The notes under the pieces are model-generated. The model was given only the letters and a program-made list of their open reading frames with translations. It did not search any database and was not told the DNA's origin. 53,845 bases of DNA, taken from positions 1 to 53,845 of the forward strand of contig JAEYQO010000097.1 in NCBI GenBank assembly GCA_023409975.1. The letters run 5' to 3'. This document shows, piece after piece, positions 17,906-26,319 of the stretch; position 1 is the first letter of the stretch, and each line of letters opens with the position of its first letter. Made by a program: the position numbers and the translations under genes. Origin of the DNA: Bacteroidota bacterium (GTDB lineage: Bacteria; Bacteroidota; Bacteroidia; Chitinophagales; Chitinophagaceae).

Positions 17906-18157
17906 ATGAGTATTGTTGAAGAACAGGTCTTGAGACTCTCCCAACTGCCCGCCGGCAGGAAAGCTGTGATCCGGGATCACCAGCAAACCGATTTTAAGCT
18001 GACGCTGATGGAGATGGGTTGTATACCCGGAGAACCTGTTTGGGTAGAAATGATCGCTCCGCTGGGTGATCCGATGGCCATCAACATAGCCGGTTACTAT
18101 CTCAGTATCCGGAAACGGGATGCCGACAATATTCTGGTATCGGTTGATCCGGAATAA
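17906..18157 (+). CDS. FeoA domain protein
   Basis: An 83-residue cytoplasmic protein with the SH3-like FeoA fold: RLSQLPAGRKAVI at the start, LTLMEMGCIPGEPVWVEM in the middle and DPMAINIAGYYLSIRK near the end, all positions typical of FeoA. FeoA assists the FeoB ferrous iron transporter. No feoB is in the window; the gene is followed 45 bases later by nadD, so it is either a distant partner of FeoB or a FeoA-like protein with another role. ATG at 17906 is preferred over a TTG three codons earlier because the latter overlaps the promoter box. Confidence 0.85.
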   Translation: MSIVEEQVLRLSQLPAGRKAVIRDHQQTDFKLTLMEMGCIPGEPVWVEMIAPLGDPMAINIAGYYLSIRKRDADNILVSVDPE

Positions 18158-18190
18158 CACCTCCGGCCCGGTTCTCTATCAGTTTTGCTT

Positions 18191-18198
18191 TAGTTTTG
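18191..18198 (+). promoter_or_regulatory. TAnnTTTG box just before nadD
   Basis: TAGTTTTG fits the -7 consensus TAnnTTTG and ends four bases before the nadD ATG. I see no clear -33 TTTG at the right distance. If active it would give an mRNA starting at the start codon. Confidence 0.4.
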
Positions 18199-18202
18199 CG
18201 CC

Positions 18203-18772
18203 ATGCATATCGGGCTGTATTTCGGAAGCTTCAATCCTATCCACATCGGGCACCTTATCATCGCCAATCATGTTGTTGAACACACAGAGGTAGACAAAGT
18301 CTGGTTCGTTGTTTCGCCACATAATCCGCTAAAAGACTCCCATACCTTACTGAACGAATATGACAGACTGCATCTGGCAGAACTGGCTATCCAGGATAAT
18401 CCAAGGTTTCGGGCCAGCAATGTGGAATTTCACCTCCCCAAACCATCCTACACCATTGATACACTTACTTATCTCAGTGAGAAATTTCCCCTGGAGCGCT
18501 TTTCGGTGATCATCGGATCGGATAGCTTTCAGAATATTCATCGCTGGAAAAATTATCAGCAGCTCATAAAGCATTACAGCTTCATCGTTTACAGACGGCC
18601 TGGATTTGACATTAATGAGACGCACGGGGCGCAGTTGCAGTTCATGGAGGCACCCATGCTGGATATCTCAGCAACTTTCATCAGGAAACAGATCAAAGCA
18701 GGAAAAAGTGTCAGATATCTCCTGCCTGAGCGTGTATTCAACTGCGTTGAAGAAAATCGTTACTACCTGTAG
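18203..18772 (+). CDS. nadD: Nicotinate-nucleotide adenylyltransferase
   Basis: Joins nicotinate mononucleotide and ATP to deamido-NAD in NAD synthesis. The 189-residue protein has the nucleotidyltransferase start LYFGSFNPIHIGHLIIANHV, the IIGSDSFQNIHRWKNY segment that binds substrate, and the C-terminal ISATFIRKQIKAGKSVRYLLP motif. Length and motifs are typical. Its last 35 bases overlap the end of the convergent AI-2E family gene, a long overlap for two intact genes. Confidence 0.95.
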   Translation: MHIGLYFGSFNPIHIGHLIIANHVVEHTEVDKVWFVVSPHNPLKDSHTLLNEYDRLHLAELAIQDNPRFRASNVEFHLPKPSYTIDTLTYLSEKFPLERFSVIIGSDSFQNIHRWKNYQQLIKHYSFIVYRRPGFDINETHGAQLQFMEAPMLDISATFIRKQIKAGKSVRYLLPERVFNCVEENRYYL

Positions 18773-19898
18773 TATTTCCTTTGATAGAATTTGCCGGCTG
18801 CGAGGAATTACCACTGGCGCCGGTTGTAAATTCAACTCTGTAGATCCGTATCAGTAACAGGAGATAGGAAATGAGAAGTGGACCGAAGATCAACCCCATG
18901 AAGCCGAATATCGGTATACCTACGATAACCCCGAAAACCGTCACCACAGGATGTACATCTCCCAGTTTCTTGAGAATGGTAAACCGCAGCACATTATCAA
19001 TGCTCGAGGTAATGATCACCGAGTAGAGAAACAACCCTATACCGGCACCTACATGATCAGTCGCTATCATATAAACGCAGATGGGCGCCCAGATGATGGC
19101 AGAGCCAACGATGGGAAGAACGGAGAAGATGCCGGTCACGATACCCCAGACAAGGGCCTCCGAAACCCCAAAAATGAAATATCCCAGGGCTGCTACGATA
19201 GCCTGACTCAGCGCCAGCATTGGTATCCCGATAGCATTGGAGACCACCATAACACGGGTTGCCTCCCAGATATTGTCGATATTATCCTCCTTAAGGGGAA
19301 GGAATCGCTGAATCTTCCTTTCCATCTTCCGGCCATCCACCAACATAAAATAGAGTAGAAAGAAAGCTAGAACCAGATTGAGCAGAATATCGGCGGTGGC
19401 AGACAGAAAACCGGGCACCGTGGCTGCCAGATTATTGGTCATCTCGCTCAGTTGCCCTTCATCCATTTTCATCTGCGGTATAATTCGCTGCAATCTTGCG
19501 GAAAGCATCTCCATAAGCTGCGACAACTGTTCGGGATTATGAAGAAAAGCGTAGAATTTTGGTAACAGTATCTGGGCACAGACAGCAAAGGGAAGCACGA
19601 AGACCATTATGGAAATGAAGATGAGCAGAATGGCAGTAGACCATTTCTTCCAGTTCCCTACAACCGTCAGCTGGAAATAGCGTTCACGGAGGAGAATGTA
19701 TAGGGTAACAGCACCGAGAATGCCCGGCATAAAGGTAATCACCTGCCTTCCAAGAACAACGACCAGCAAAATGATTACAGCTAAAAGGAGAAACTGTTTG
19801 AGTGTATCGGTACGAAGAACGTTCATTTCGAAATATGGGGTATTGAACCACAGCCATACAATGCCATTTAAAATCCTGCCACTAAATCCAAATGGCAT
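18738..19898 (-). CDS. AI-2E family transporter (PerM/YdiK type)
   Basis: A polytopic membrane protein of up to 386 residues and about seven to eight hydrophobic helices, of the family that includes TqsA and PerM. Family marks are the central long loop with an amphipathic stretch (residues ~120-165), VWGIVTGIFSVLPIVGSAIIW, and the C-terminal VFGVIVGIPIFGFMGLIFGP. Members export the signal AI-2 or act as Na+(Li+)/H+ antiporters; which applies is not visible. ATG at 19898 gives the longest form; ATG at 19826 would remove 24 residues and still leave all helices. Confidence 0.87.
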   Translation of the reverse strand: MPFGFSGRILNGIVWLWFNTPYFEMNVLRTDTLKQFLLLAVIILLVVVLGRQVITFMPGILGAVTLYILLRERYFQLTVVGNWKKWSTAILLIFISIMVFVLPFAVCAQILLPKFYAFLHNPEQLSQLMEMLSARLQRIIPQMKMDEGQLSEMTNNLAATVPGFLSATADILLNLVLAFFLLYFMLVDGRKMERKIQRFLPLKEDNIDNIWEATRVMVVSNAIGIPMLALSQAIVAALGYFIFGVSEALVWGIVTGIFSVLPIVGSAIIWAPICVYMIATDHVGAGIGLFLYSVIITSSIDNVLRFTILKKLGDVHPVVTVFGVIVGIPIFGFMGLIFGPLLISYLLLLIRIYRVEFTTGASGNSSQPANSIKGNTTGSNDFLQRS

Positions 19899-19949
19899 GA
19901 TATTTATTAGCTTTAGAGTAGAATTTCCTAACGATTAAAATTTTCACAC

Positions 19950-20147
19950 ATGGCAAACACTGGTAAAACTGTAGCAACGCTACTGATTGGAATGGCCGTT
20001 GGCGCAGCAGTCGGTTACATCTTAGCTACCGACAAAGACACACGCTCAGAAAACCTTCGCAGAATTCGTGACAAATATGCAGACCTTAAAAACAAAGTAA
20101 CCAGACAACATCCGCAGGATCTGGAAGAGGAAATCTACAACGCCTAA
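19950..20147 (+). CDS. YtxH domain protein
   Basis: A 65-residue protein with one N-terminal glycine-zipper-like membrane helix (TLLIGMAVGAAVGYILATD) followed by a charged helix SENLRRIRDKYADLKNKV, the arrangement of YtxH-type proteins. These small proteins are often stress-induced. It is the first of three plus-strand genes with gaps of 15 and 14 bases. A one-mismatch promoter box, TAGCTTTA, lies at 19908-19915. Confidence 0.85.
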   Translation: MANTGKTVATLLIGMAVGAAVGYILATDKDTRSENLRRIRDKYADLKNKVTRQHPQDLEEEIYNA

Positions 20148-20162
20148 AACTGATAAGATATA

Positions 20163-20540
20163 ATGAGCTTTATCAGTAAATGGAAAGATAAGATCTCACA
20201 TTATGTCGATGTCCGTCTGAATCTGCTTAAACTGAGTATGATTGAGCGGACATCGAACATACTCAGTTACCTGATCTTTGTATTTATAGGATTGTTCCTC
20301 TCTGTCTCGGTTCTTATTTTCATTGGGATTGGAGTGGGCGAATACTTTGCTGATGTATTTGACTCCAGGGCGGCTGGTTTCTTCACAGCAGCTTTGATGT
20401 ACATCATCCTATTAGCTATAATGTTTTTACTGCGCAAGCCCATCACCAATGGCTTTGCCGGTATTTTTATCCGGATAATGACGGCTCCTGATCCCGATGA
20501 GGAACAAGAGCAACCCCGTAAGGATGTCCCTGTTGAATAG
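20163..20540 (+). CDS. Phage-holin-family-like membrane protein (holin superfamily III / DUF1469 type)
   Basis: A 125-residue protein with a positively charged N-terminal amphipathic helix (FISKWKDKISHYVDVRLNLL), two hydrophobic helices at about 37-62 and 74-96, and an acidic tail (DPDEEQEQ). This layout is that of the Holin-X/DUF1469 family, which is named for holins but is widespread in non-phage contexts; nothing else around it is phage-like. It is the middle gene of a three-gene cassette with the YtxH protein and an unknown protein. Confidence 0.78.
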   Translation: MSFISKWKDKISHYVDVRLNLLKLSMIERTSNILSYLIFVFIGLFLSVSVLIFIGIGVGEYFADVFDSRAAGFFTAALMYIILLAIMFLLRKPITNGFAGIFIRIMTAPDPDEEQEQPRKDVPVE

Positions 20541-20554
20541 ACAACAAGCTATCA

Positions 20555-20944
20555 ATGAAATTGTATTCAAAGCAACTTAAGAGCCTGGAAGACCTGAAGC
20601 GTGAGAAGCATGTTATGCGCTATGCTGCAAAGCACTCGAATGAAATGATCAGCTTCAAAGAACTGGGCCTGGAGAACGATTCAACCACAGATGCTGCTGG
20701 CGCGGGACTTGCCGGCACGCTGATCTCTGCATTAGGCTCCAAATCGCTTTTCAATTCCCTGCTGGCCATCGCACCTCCTTTATTGACGATGATGGGAAAA
20801 TCCTCCAAAAAGAAGAAGAGCAACCCCCTGGCATCACTTGCTAAAGAAGTAATATTAGGTTACATCAAGTGGAAAGCAATAGAAATGGCCTACCGTGGCG
20901 TAAAGAAAATGGCCGGCAAGAATAAAAGCGACAAATCGGAATAG
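20555..20944 (+). CDS. Uncharacterised small protein, third gene of envelope cassette
   Basis: A 129-residue protein that I do not recognise. It starts with a charged helical region (KQLKSLEDLKREKHVMRYAA), has an Ala/Gly-rich stretch that could be a membrane or membrane-associated helix (about 55-82), a lysine cluster KSSKKKKS, and a basic C-terminus ending KKMAGKNKSDKSE. There is no signal peptide. Fourteen bases separate it from the holin-like gene, so it is cotranscribed with that gene and the YtxH gene and probably acts at the inner membrane; that is inference from context. Confidence 0.8.
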   Translation: MKLYSKQLKSLEDLKREKHVMRYAAKHSNEMISFKELGLENDSTTDAAGAGLAGTLISALGSKSLFNSLLAIAPPLLTMMGKSSKKKKSNPLASLAKEVILGYIKWKAIEMAYRGVKKMAGKNKSDKSE

Positions 20945-20945
20945 A

Positions 20946-21764
20946 TCACCCTTGTTTCTTCTCGTGCACTGAAACTATGGGAATGGAGGTCATCTTCACC
21001 ATAGCTTTTGTATGGCTTTTGTGAAAGAGCCTCTCAAAGAATCCGTGTTTCTGGGGCATAATTACCAGCCAGTCCATTTGGTTGGCCACAACGAAATCAT
21101 GAATACCCTCATCCACACTCTCTTTTTCTACATAATGATAAACCGGATTTAAGGCAGAAATCGATTTGTGCAGGGCGGTATTTTCCACCGATGCGGCTGG
21201 TGGCTGATCTACTTCTTCGTTTACATTCAACACATGAAGCTGGGCTCCTGTTGTTCTTAGTATCTTATCGAGGGCGCCCATATCGACAGGATGTGAAAAA
21301 TCACAGGCAAAACAGATGTTGACAGGCCTGGAATATTGCATACCTTCCGGAACAGCAAGAACGGTGTGATTGAGATTCTTAAGTGCGCTAACCACATTAC
21401 TCCCAAACCAGAGCGAGGAATTACCAAGACCGCTATTACCCAGTATTATCAGCTCAGGATTCTTGTCATTTACATATTCTTCCACACAGTCAATAACATC
21501 GCCAAACATGATCTTTTTTTCTATCATCAACTGAGGGTACTCCCTTCGCAGCTCTGCCAACTGAGCATCCAATCGCTCATCTGCTATGTCCCGGCCCTCA
21601 TCAACCGGCATGATCGGCATGGGTGTATCACTAAAGGTGACAGGAATAATGAACGAATGAAGTATTACGACAGATGTGTCGAGATCAGCGGCCATTTTAC
21701 AGGCGAAATGGACTGCGTTCTCAGCAACATCCGAGAAATCTGTGGCAACAAGTATATGACGCAT
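20946..21764 (-). CDS. Universal stress protein, two tandem UspA domains
   Basis: A 272-residue cytoplasmic protein made of two Usp folds. The first starts MRHILVATDFSDVAENAV and contains the ATP-binding-like motif GNSGLGNSSLWFGS; the second starts near residue 148 with ICFACDFSHPV and is more diverged, ending in MTSIPIVSVHE. Two-domain Usp proteins are typical of Bacteroidota and respond to stress or starvation, with no fixed enzymatic function. It ends one base after the convergent cassette gene. Confidence 0.9.
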   Translation of the reverse strand: MRHILVATDFSDVAENAVHFACKMAADLDTSVVILHSFIIPVTFSDTPMPIMPVDEGRDIADERLDAQLAELRREYPQLMIEKKIMFGDVIDCVEEYVNDKNPELIILGNSGLGNSSLWFGSNVVSALKNLNHTVLAVPEGMQYSRPVNICFACDFSHPVDMGALDKILRTTGAQLHVLNVNEEVDQPPAASVENTALHKSISALNPVYHYVEKESVDEGIHDFVVANQMDWLVIMPQKHGFFERLFHKSHTKAMVKMTSIPIVSVHEKKQG

Positions 21765-21827
21765 AGGAGCAACAATTGTCCTGAAAAATTAACCAAAAAA
21801 ATTGAGTTGGAACAGGGGAAACAGAAA

Positions 21828-21853
21828 AGCCGGTGTCCTGGAGACATCCGGCT
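21828..21853 (-). terminator. Terminator of the hydratase/paaZ transcript
   Basis: An inverted repeat, AGCCGGTGTC against GACATCCGGCT, forms a stem with one bulged base. Read on the minus strand it is followed by CTTTTCTGTTT. It lies 29 bases past the enoyl-CoA hydratase stop. Confidence 0.65.
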
Positions 21854-21881
21854 GAATGAAAAACTTGAAAAGCAGAAGCTT

Positions 21882-22658
21882 CTAGCTTTTCGCGGTTCTC
21901 GATTTGATCTTATCAATCGCACTTCTCGTGAACTCGGAGAGCACCAGACGGCCACTGATCGCAGCCCTGTCCATCAGAAGTGTATCCCAGTGTTCAGTTC
22001 CGTGCCATACCACCTTTTTCAACTGGGCCATGGCATCCGTGCTACCATGCGCCAGACGCTCTGCAAGAACCCGAACTGCCTCATCCATCTCATCGGTCGA
22101 AGCGTGAATCTCCGCATACAGGCCGTGTTTCTTTGCCCATTCTGCAGAACGCCATTCAGTAGCATCAATTGCGAGTTGTGAAAAACAGGAAAGTCCCAGT
22201 TTCCTTTCAACCGCAGGACCAACAACGAACGGACCTATTCCGATAGCAAGTTCACTCAGCTTTACTGAAGCCTCATCGGTGGCTATGGCATAATCGACCG
22301 CCGCTGCCAGTCCAACACCCCCACCCACGGCCTTGCCATGGATGCGTCCAATAATGAACTTGTGACACTTTCGCATCGCGTTGATAACATTCGCAAACCC
22401 ACTGAAAAATCGCTTTCCGTCGGCTTCATTGTTTATCCTCACCAACTCGTCAAAAGATGCTCCCGCGCAAAATGCTTTCTCGCCGGCACTTCTGAGAATA
22501 ATGACTTTAACCCTTTCATCAACGCCAAGATCGTTTATTGTCCTGGCCAGGTCGCTTAAAATGGCGCCCGGAAGGGAGTTGCTGGCAGGGTGAAAAAATT
22601 CTATGGTGGCTATTCCATGATCTAATTCGGTACGAACGTAGCCTTCTGGATGTTGCAT
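21882..22658 (-). CDS. Enoyl-CoA hydratase/isomerase family protein
   Basis: A 258-residue crotonase-fold protein that would act on an acyl-CoA. The oxyanion-hole region AFCAGASFDELV and the GKAVGGGVGLAAAVDYAIAT motif are intact. It lies 39 bases behind paaZ on the same strand, so a role in phenylacetyl-CoA breakdown (PaaF/PaaG-like steps) is likely from context, but the exact step cannot be assigned. The transcript ends at a hairpin shortly after the stop. Confidence 0.88.
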   Translation of the reverse strand: MQHPEGYVRTELDHGIATIEFFHPASNSLPGAILSDLARTINDLGVDERVKVIILRSAGEKAFCAGASFDELVRINNEADGKRFFSGFANVINAMRKCHKFIIGRIHGKAVGGGVGLAAAVDYAIATDEASVKLSELAIGIGPFVVGPAVERKLGLSCFSQLAIDATEWRSAEWAKKHGLYAEIHASTDEMDEAVRVLAERLAHGSTDAMAQLKKVVWHGTEHWDTLLMDRAAISGRLVLSEFTRSAIDKIKSRTAKS

Positions 22659-22697
22659 ATAGTATCTGGTATCAATAATTGTTTTAAAAAAATCAGA

Positions 22698-24755
22698 CTA
22701 AGCTTCCTGATTACGTTTCTTCACCATCGTCAGGATGGTTGCTATGGCAACCGTTTCACCGGTTTCGTCATAAACATCCACCAGCCATTTCACAATGCCC
22801 TTTGCGATATCTTCCTCTGAACGCTTTTCCTGATCTACTTTCTCTTTTACAGTAAGTTTCACGCCTATGGTCATCCCGGGATAAACAGGCTTTGTAAACC
22901 GGCACTCATCGATTCCATAGTTCAGCAGCACCGGACCTTTCTTTGCATCCACAAAAAGACCTGCAGCTTTCGACAGGATGAAGTATCCGTGAGCCACCCG
23001 CTGTTCAAAGATGGTGCCCTCCAGAGAAGTGGCATCCATATGGGCGTAGAAATTATCTCCGCTGACGTTTGCAAAATTGGTAATGTCTGTTTCAGTAACA
23101 GTATGTTTAGCCGTAACGAGGGTGTCACCGACATTCAGGTCTTCGAAATGTTTACGGAAAGGGTGTACTTCTGTTTCATTCTGGAGCCCACCCTGCTGGT
23201 ATACATTCGTGATACGGGAAAGTGTAGTGGGAGAACCCTGTATGGCAGTTCTTTGGAGGTAGTGCATCACGCCTCTCTTACCACCCATCTCCTCTCCACC
23301 GCCGGCACGTCCCGGACCACCATGAACCAGCATTGGGAGTGGAGATCCGTGACCGGTGCTTTCTTTGGCACATTCGGCATTCAGAATAAGGATTCGACCA
23401 TGCATGACGGCAGTACCCATAACGAAATCTGTAGCTACGCTGTCATCCTGGGTAATGATGGAACCAACCAGAGAACCACGCCCCATTTTAGCCAATTCGA
23501 TGGCATCGTCCAGATCATTATACGGCATGACCGTTGCTACCGGTCCGAAAGCCTCTACATTGTGACAGTCTACTTTCTGAAACGGATCGCTGTTAAGGAA
23601 CACCAGAGGAGGCAAAAACGCTCCTTTCTCTTTATCGGCCCCGATTACTTCGAATTTCTCCAGATCGCCGATAATGATTTCCTGAGTTTTCGAAAGTAAC
23701 TGAACCTTTTCCCTAACCTCGTTTCGCTGACTTATGCCAGCCAGAGGGCCCATTCGCACTCCTTCCACTCCAGGATTACCGATCGTAGTCTGCTGAAGGC
23801 GCTTACCCAATGCGATCTGGACATCTTCCACCCTGTCAGCGGGTACGATGATCCTGCGGATAGCGGTACATTTCTGACCGGCTTTGGTCGTCATTTCCCT
23901 GACACACTCTTTGATGAAAATATCAAACTCCGGCATCCCTGGTCTCACATCAGGTCCCAGTACACAACAGTTCAGGGAATCAGCCTCCATATTGAATGGC
24001 ACGGCTTCTGCGAGTATTCTGGGATGGGACTTGAGCTTTCTACCGGTGTCTGCGGAACCGGTGAATGTCACCACGTCCTGTGTTTCTACAGTGTCAAGAA
24101 TTCCTCTTGCCGATCCGCAAATAAGCTGCAGAGAACCTTCCGGAAGGATATTCGACCTGATGATTTCTTCAAAAACCGCCTCCGTAAGGAATGAAGTCAA
24201 CGTGGCCGGCTTCACGATCGCCGGAACGCCCGCAAGCAGGTTGACCGCTATCTTTTCCAGCATCCCCCATACCGGGAAGTTGAAGGCATTTATATGAATA
24301 GCTACTCCCTGACGGGGCACCATAATATGGTGTCCGATAAAGGTTCCGTTTTTGGAAAGCTTTATCGCCTCCCCGTCAACATAAAATCGTTCATCCGGAA
24401 ACTGGCGGCGAAGACTGGCATAGGAGAACAGGTTTCCGATGCCACCCTCAATATCTACCCAGCTATCTGCGCGGGTAGCTCCGGTGTAAGCACTGATCTG
24501 GTAGAACTGTTCTTTCTTTTCCAGCAGATGCAGAGCCAGCGCTTTAAGCATCCGTCCCCGCTGGTGAAAGGTCATCTTCCTCAGTGCCGGACCACCCACT
24601 TTACGTGCATAATCCATCATGGCTCCGAAATCCAACCCTTCACTGGAGGCAGTATATATTGCATCGCCAGTAACCGCATTGTAGAGCAGGTCGCCTTCCT
24701 GCTTTGCTGTTACCCATTTCCCCTCTGCATAATTCTTCAATTGTGTCAAAGCCAT
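22698..24755 (-). CDS. paaZ: Phenylacetic acid degradation bifunctional protein PaaZ
   Basis: Opens the oxepin-CoA ring and oxidises the resulting aldehyde in aerobic phenylacetate degradation. The 685-residue protein has an N-terminal aldehyde dehydrogenase domain (to about 520) with FTGSADTG, the active-site Cys296 in AGQKCTAIRRI, and a C-terminal MaoC-like hydratase domain (about 545-680) with NFANVSGDNFYAHMD and RVAHGYFILS. Both active parts look complete and the length is standard. Only the hydratase gene accompanies it in this window; the oxygenase genes paaABCDE would have to be elsewhere. A one-mismatch box TATTTTTA lies 18 bases upstream. Confidence 0.95.
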   Translation of the reverse strand: MALTQLKNYAEGKWVTAKQEGDLLYNAVTGDAIYTASSEGLDFGAMMDYARKVGGPALRKMTFHQRGRMLKALALHLLEKKEQFYQISAYTGATRADSWVDIEGGIGNLFSYASLRRQFPDERFYVDGEAIKLSKNGTFIGHHIMVPRQGVAIHINAFNFPVWGMLEKIAVNLLAGVPAIVKPATLTSFLTEAVFEEIIRSNILPEGSLQLICGSARGILDTVETQDVVTFTGSADTGRKLKSHPRILAEAVPFNMEADSLNCCVLGPDVRPGMPEFDIFIKECVREMTTKAGQKCTAIRRIIVPADRVEDVQIALGKRLQQTTIGNPGVEGVRMGPLAGISQRNEVREKVQLLSKTQEIIIGDLEKFEVIGADKEKGAFLPPLVFLNSDPFQKVDCHNVEAFGPVATVMPYNDLDDAIELAKMGRGSLVGSIITQDDSVATDFVMGTAVMHGRILILNAECAKESTGHGSPLPMLVHGGPGRAGGGEEMGGKRGVMHYLQRTAIQGSPTTLSRITNVYQQGGLQNETEVHPFRKHFEDLNVGDTLVTAKHTVTETDITNFANVSGDNFYAHMDATSLEGTIFEQRVAHGYFILSKAAGLFVDAKKGPVLLNYGIDECRFTKPVYPGMTIGVKLTVKEKVDQEKRSEEDIAKGIVKWLVDVYDETGETVAIATILTMVKKRNQEA

Positions 24756-24884
24756 ATAACCGATGATATTTTTAAAAATAAGTAAATGAGTAGCTTGTAA
24801 ACAGGCCGCAATTTATTCATTTTTGCAAAAGGCGATCTTCAAGTCCCTTCAAACAAAGGGAGTCAGCGCCAAATCAGATATAAC

Positions 24885-26312
24885 ATGAGCCTTTTTAGAA
24901 AACATTGGGCTGACTTCAGCTTTCTGGTCGGCCTGGTAATTTTTGTCCTTTTCAAAATACCCGATCTCTCCATCGCCTATTTCTGGGACGAGCTGGGCGT
25001 TTATGTACCAGGGGCGTTAAAAATGAAGGATGACGGCACGATCGGACTCTTACCCGCCAATCTGGAACCTCTGTATTCCAGGGGACATCCACTCTTATTC
25101 GTTTTCAGTCAGGCCGCCTGGTTTGAACTTTTCGGGGATGATGTGGTCACGGGTCATACTTTTTCTCTGCTGCTGGGTGTCCTCACACTGATCGCTTTTT
25201 ATTGGTGTTCCCGAAACCTTGCAGGATCTACTGTTGCCCTCGTGGCGAGTATTACTCTGGCGGCACAACCAGTATTCTATGCGGGCGCAGGTGTGATTCT
25301 ACCGGAAATGATGCTGGCACTGTTCACCATTCCCGCCGTCTGGACTATCATCCGACAGCGATGGTGGTGGTATGCTCTCTGGGGCTCACTGGCGATGATG
25401 ACGAAAGAATCGGCAATTGTAATTCCAGGTCTGGCGCTACTCGTTCTTTTTGCTGAAAGCATCGCAGCAAAAGACTTCTTCAGCCGTAATCGCTGGAGGC
25501 TCTTTCTCATCGGCCTGGTTCCCATTCTTGTATTTGCGCTATTCCTGATCATTCAACGAATTCAAAATGGCTGGTTTTTCTTTCCCCTTCATGTGAATCT
25601 GATGAACGATATTGGCACTTCGCTAAAATACTGCTTCTATATAAGCAAAGACGTATATTTTGGTGAAGGACGGTATTTCTCAGGAGTAATTCTTGTAATC
25701 AGCCTCCTTTATTTCATATTCAAGAGAAAGCGAAATGGCATATCTCGGAAAGCGACTATTTTAATCCTGCTAATTTTATTAGGTACTGTTTTCGCTGCAT
25801 GCAACTTCTATATGATCCGCTATATCCTATATTTTCTGCCTGCTGTAATGTTTTTAAGCGCGTGGATTGTTGTTAGGTTTGCGTGCACGCAAAAAAAACT
25901 TATTTGCATTACTATAGTCATTACGTATACGGTAGCTGCTGTTATTACCTGCATCGCGGAAATGGGAGACAAGCGATTTCGCGATACTGGAGACATGTCG
26001 TATAAAGATGTTGTCTTATTGAAAAAAGAAGCCATAACGTGGCTGGAAAAGCAGCCGTTCCGAAATGAGATTATTGGAGCAAACTTCCCCCTTTTCCAGG
26101 CGATATCTGATACCAGATTCGGCTATGTTAGTTCACCCATAAACTATTCAGAGAATCTGAAAGAAAAAACCTGTCATGCAATCTGGTTTTATCTAAACAA
26201 ACAGAGGCTAGACATCAACACCCAAAGACCATTTAAAATCATTAAAGAGTTCCAAAACTCTCAGGCAACTATTATTATTATAAGCTTTCAGGATTGCATT
26301 CATGATATCTAA
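24885..26312 (+). CDS. GT39-like membrane glycosyltransferase
   Basis: A 475-residue polytopic protein, about ten hydrophobic helices, with the ArnT/PMT-like layout of glycosyltransferase family 39: an acidic motif in the first outside loop (AYFWDELGVYVPGAL), the segment EPLYSRGHPLLFVF, and PEMMLALFTIPAVW. It would move a sugar from a lipid carrier to an envelope acceptor; donor and acceptor are unknown. From about 25,600 on the DNA becomes visibly richer in A and T than the flanking housekeeping genes. The 3' end converges with the frameshifted GT-like gene seven bases away. Confidence 0.8.
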   Translation: MSLFRKHWADFSFLVGLVIFVLFKIPDLSIAYFWDELGVYVPGALKMKDDGTIGLLPANLEPLYSRGHPLLFVFSQAAWFELFGDDVVTGHTFSLLLGVLTLIAFYWCSRNLAGSTVALVASITLAAQPVFYAGAGVILPEMMLALFTIPAVWTIIRQRWWWYALWGSLAMMTKESAIVIPGLALLVLFAESIAAKDFFSRNRWRLFLIGLVPILVFALFLIIQRIQNGWFFFPLHVNLMNDIGTSLKYCFYISKDVYFGEGRYFSGVILVISLLYFIFKRKRNGISRKATILILLILLGTVFAACNFYMIRYILYFLPAVMFLSAWIVVRFACTQKKLICITIVITYTVAAVITCIAEMGDKRFRDTGDMSYKDVVLLKKEAITWLEKQPFRNEIIGANFPLFQAISDTRFGYVSSPINYSENLKEKTCHAIWFYLNKQRLDINTQRPFKIIKEFQNSQATIIIISFQDCIHDI

Positions 26313-26319
26313 GCGACGA

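Noticed and set aside
20163..20540. Prophage remnant, because of the holin-like protein
   Set aside because: No lysin, capsid, integrase or other phage gene nearby; this holin-named family is widespread outside phages.
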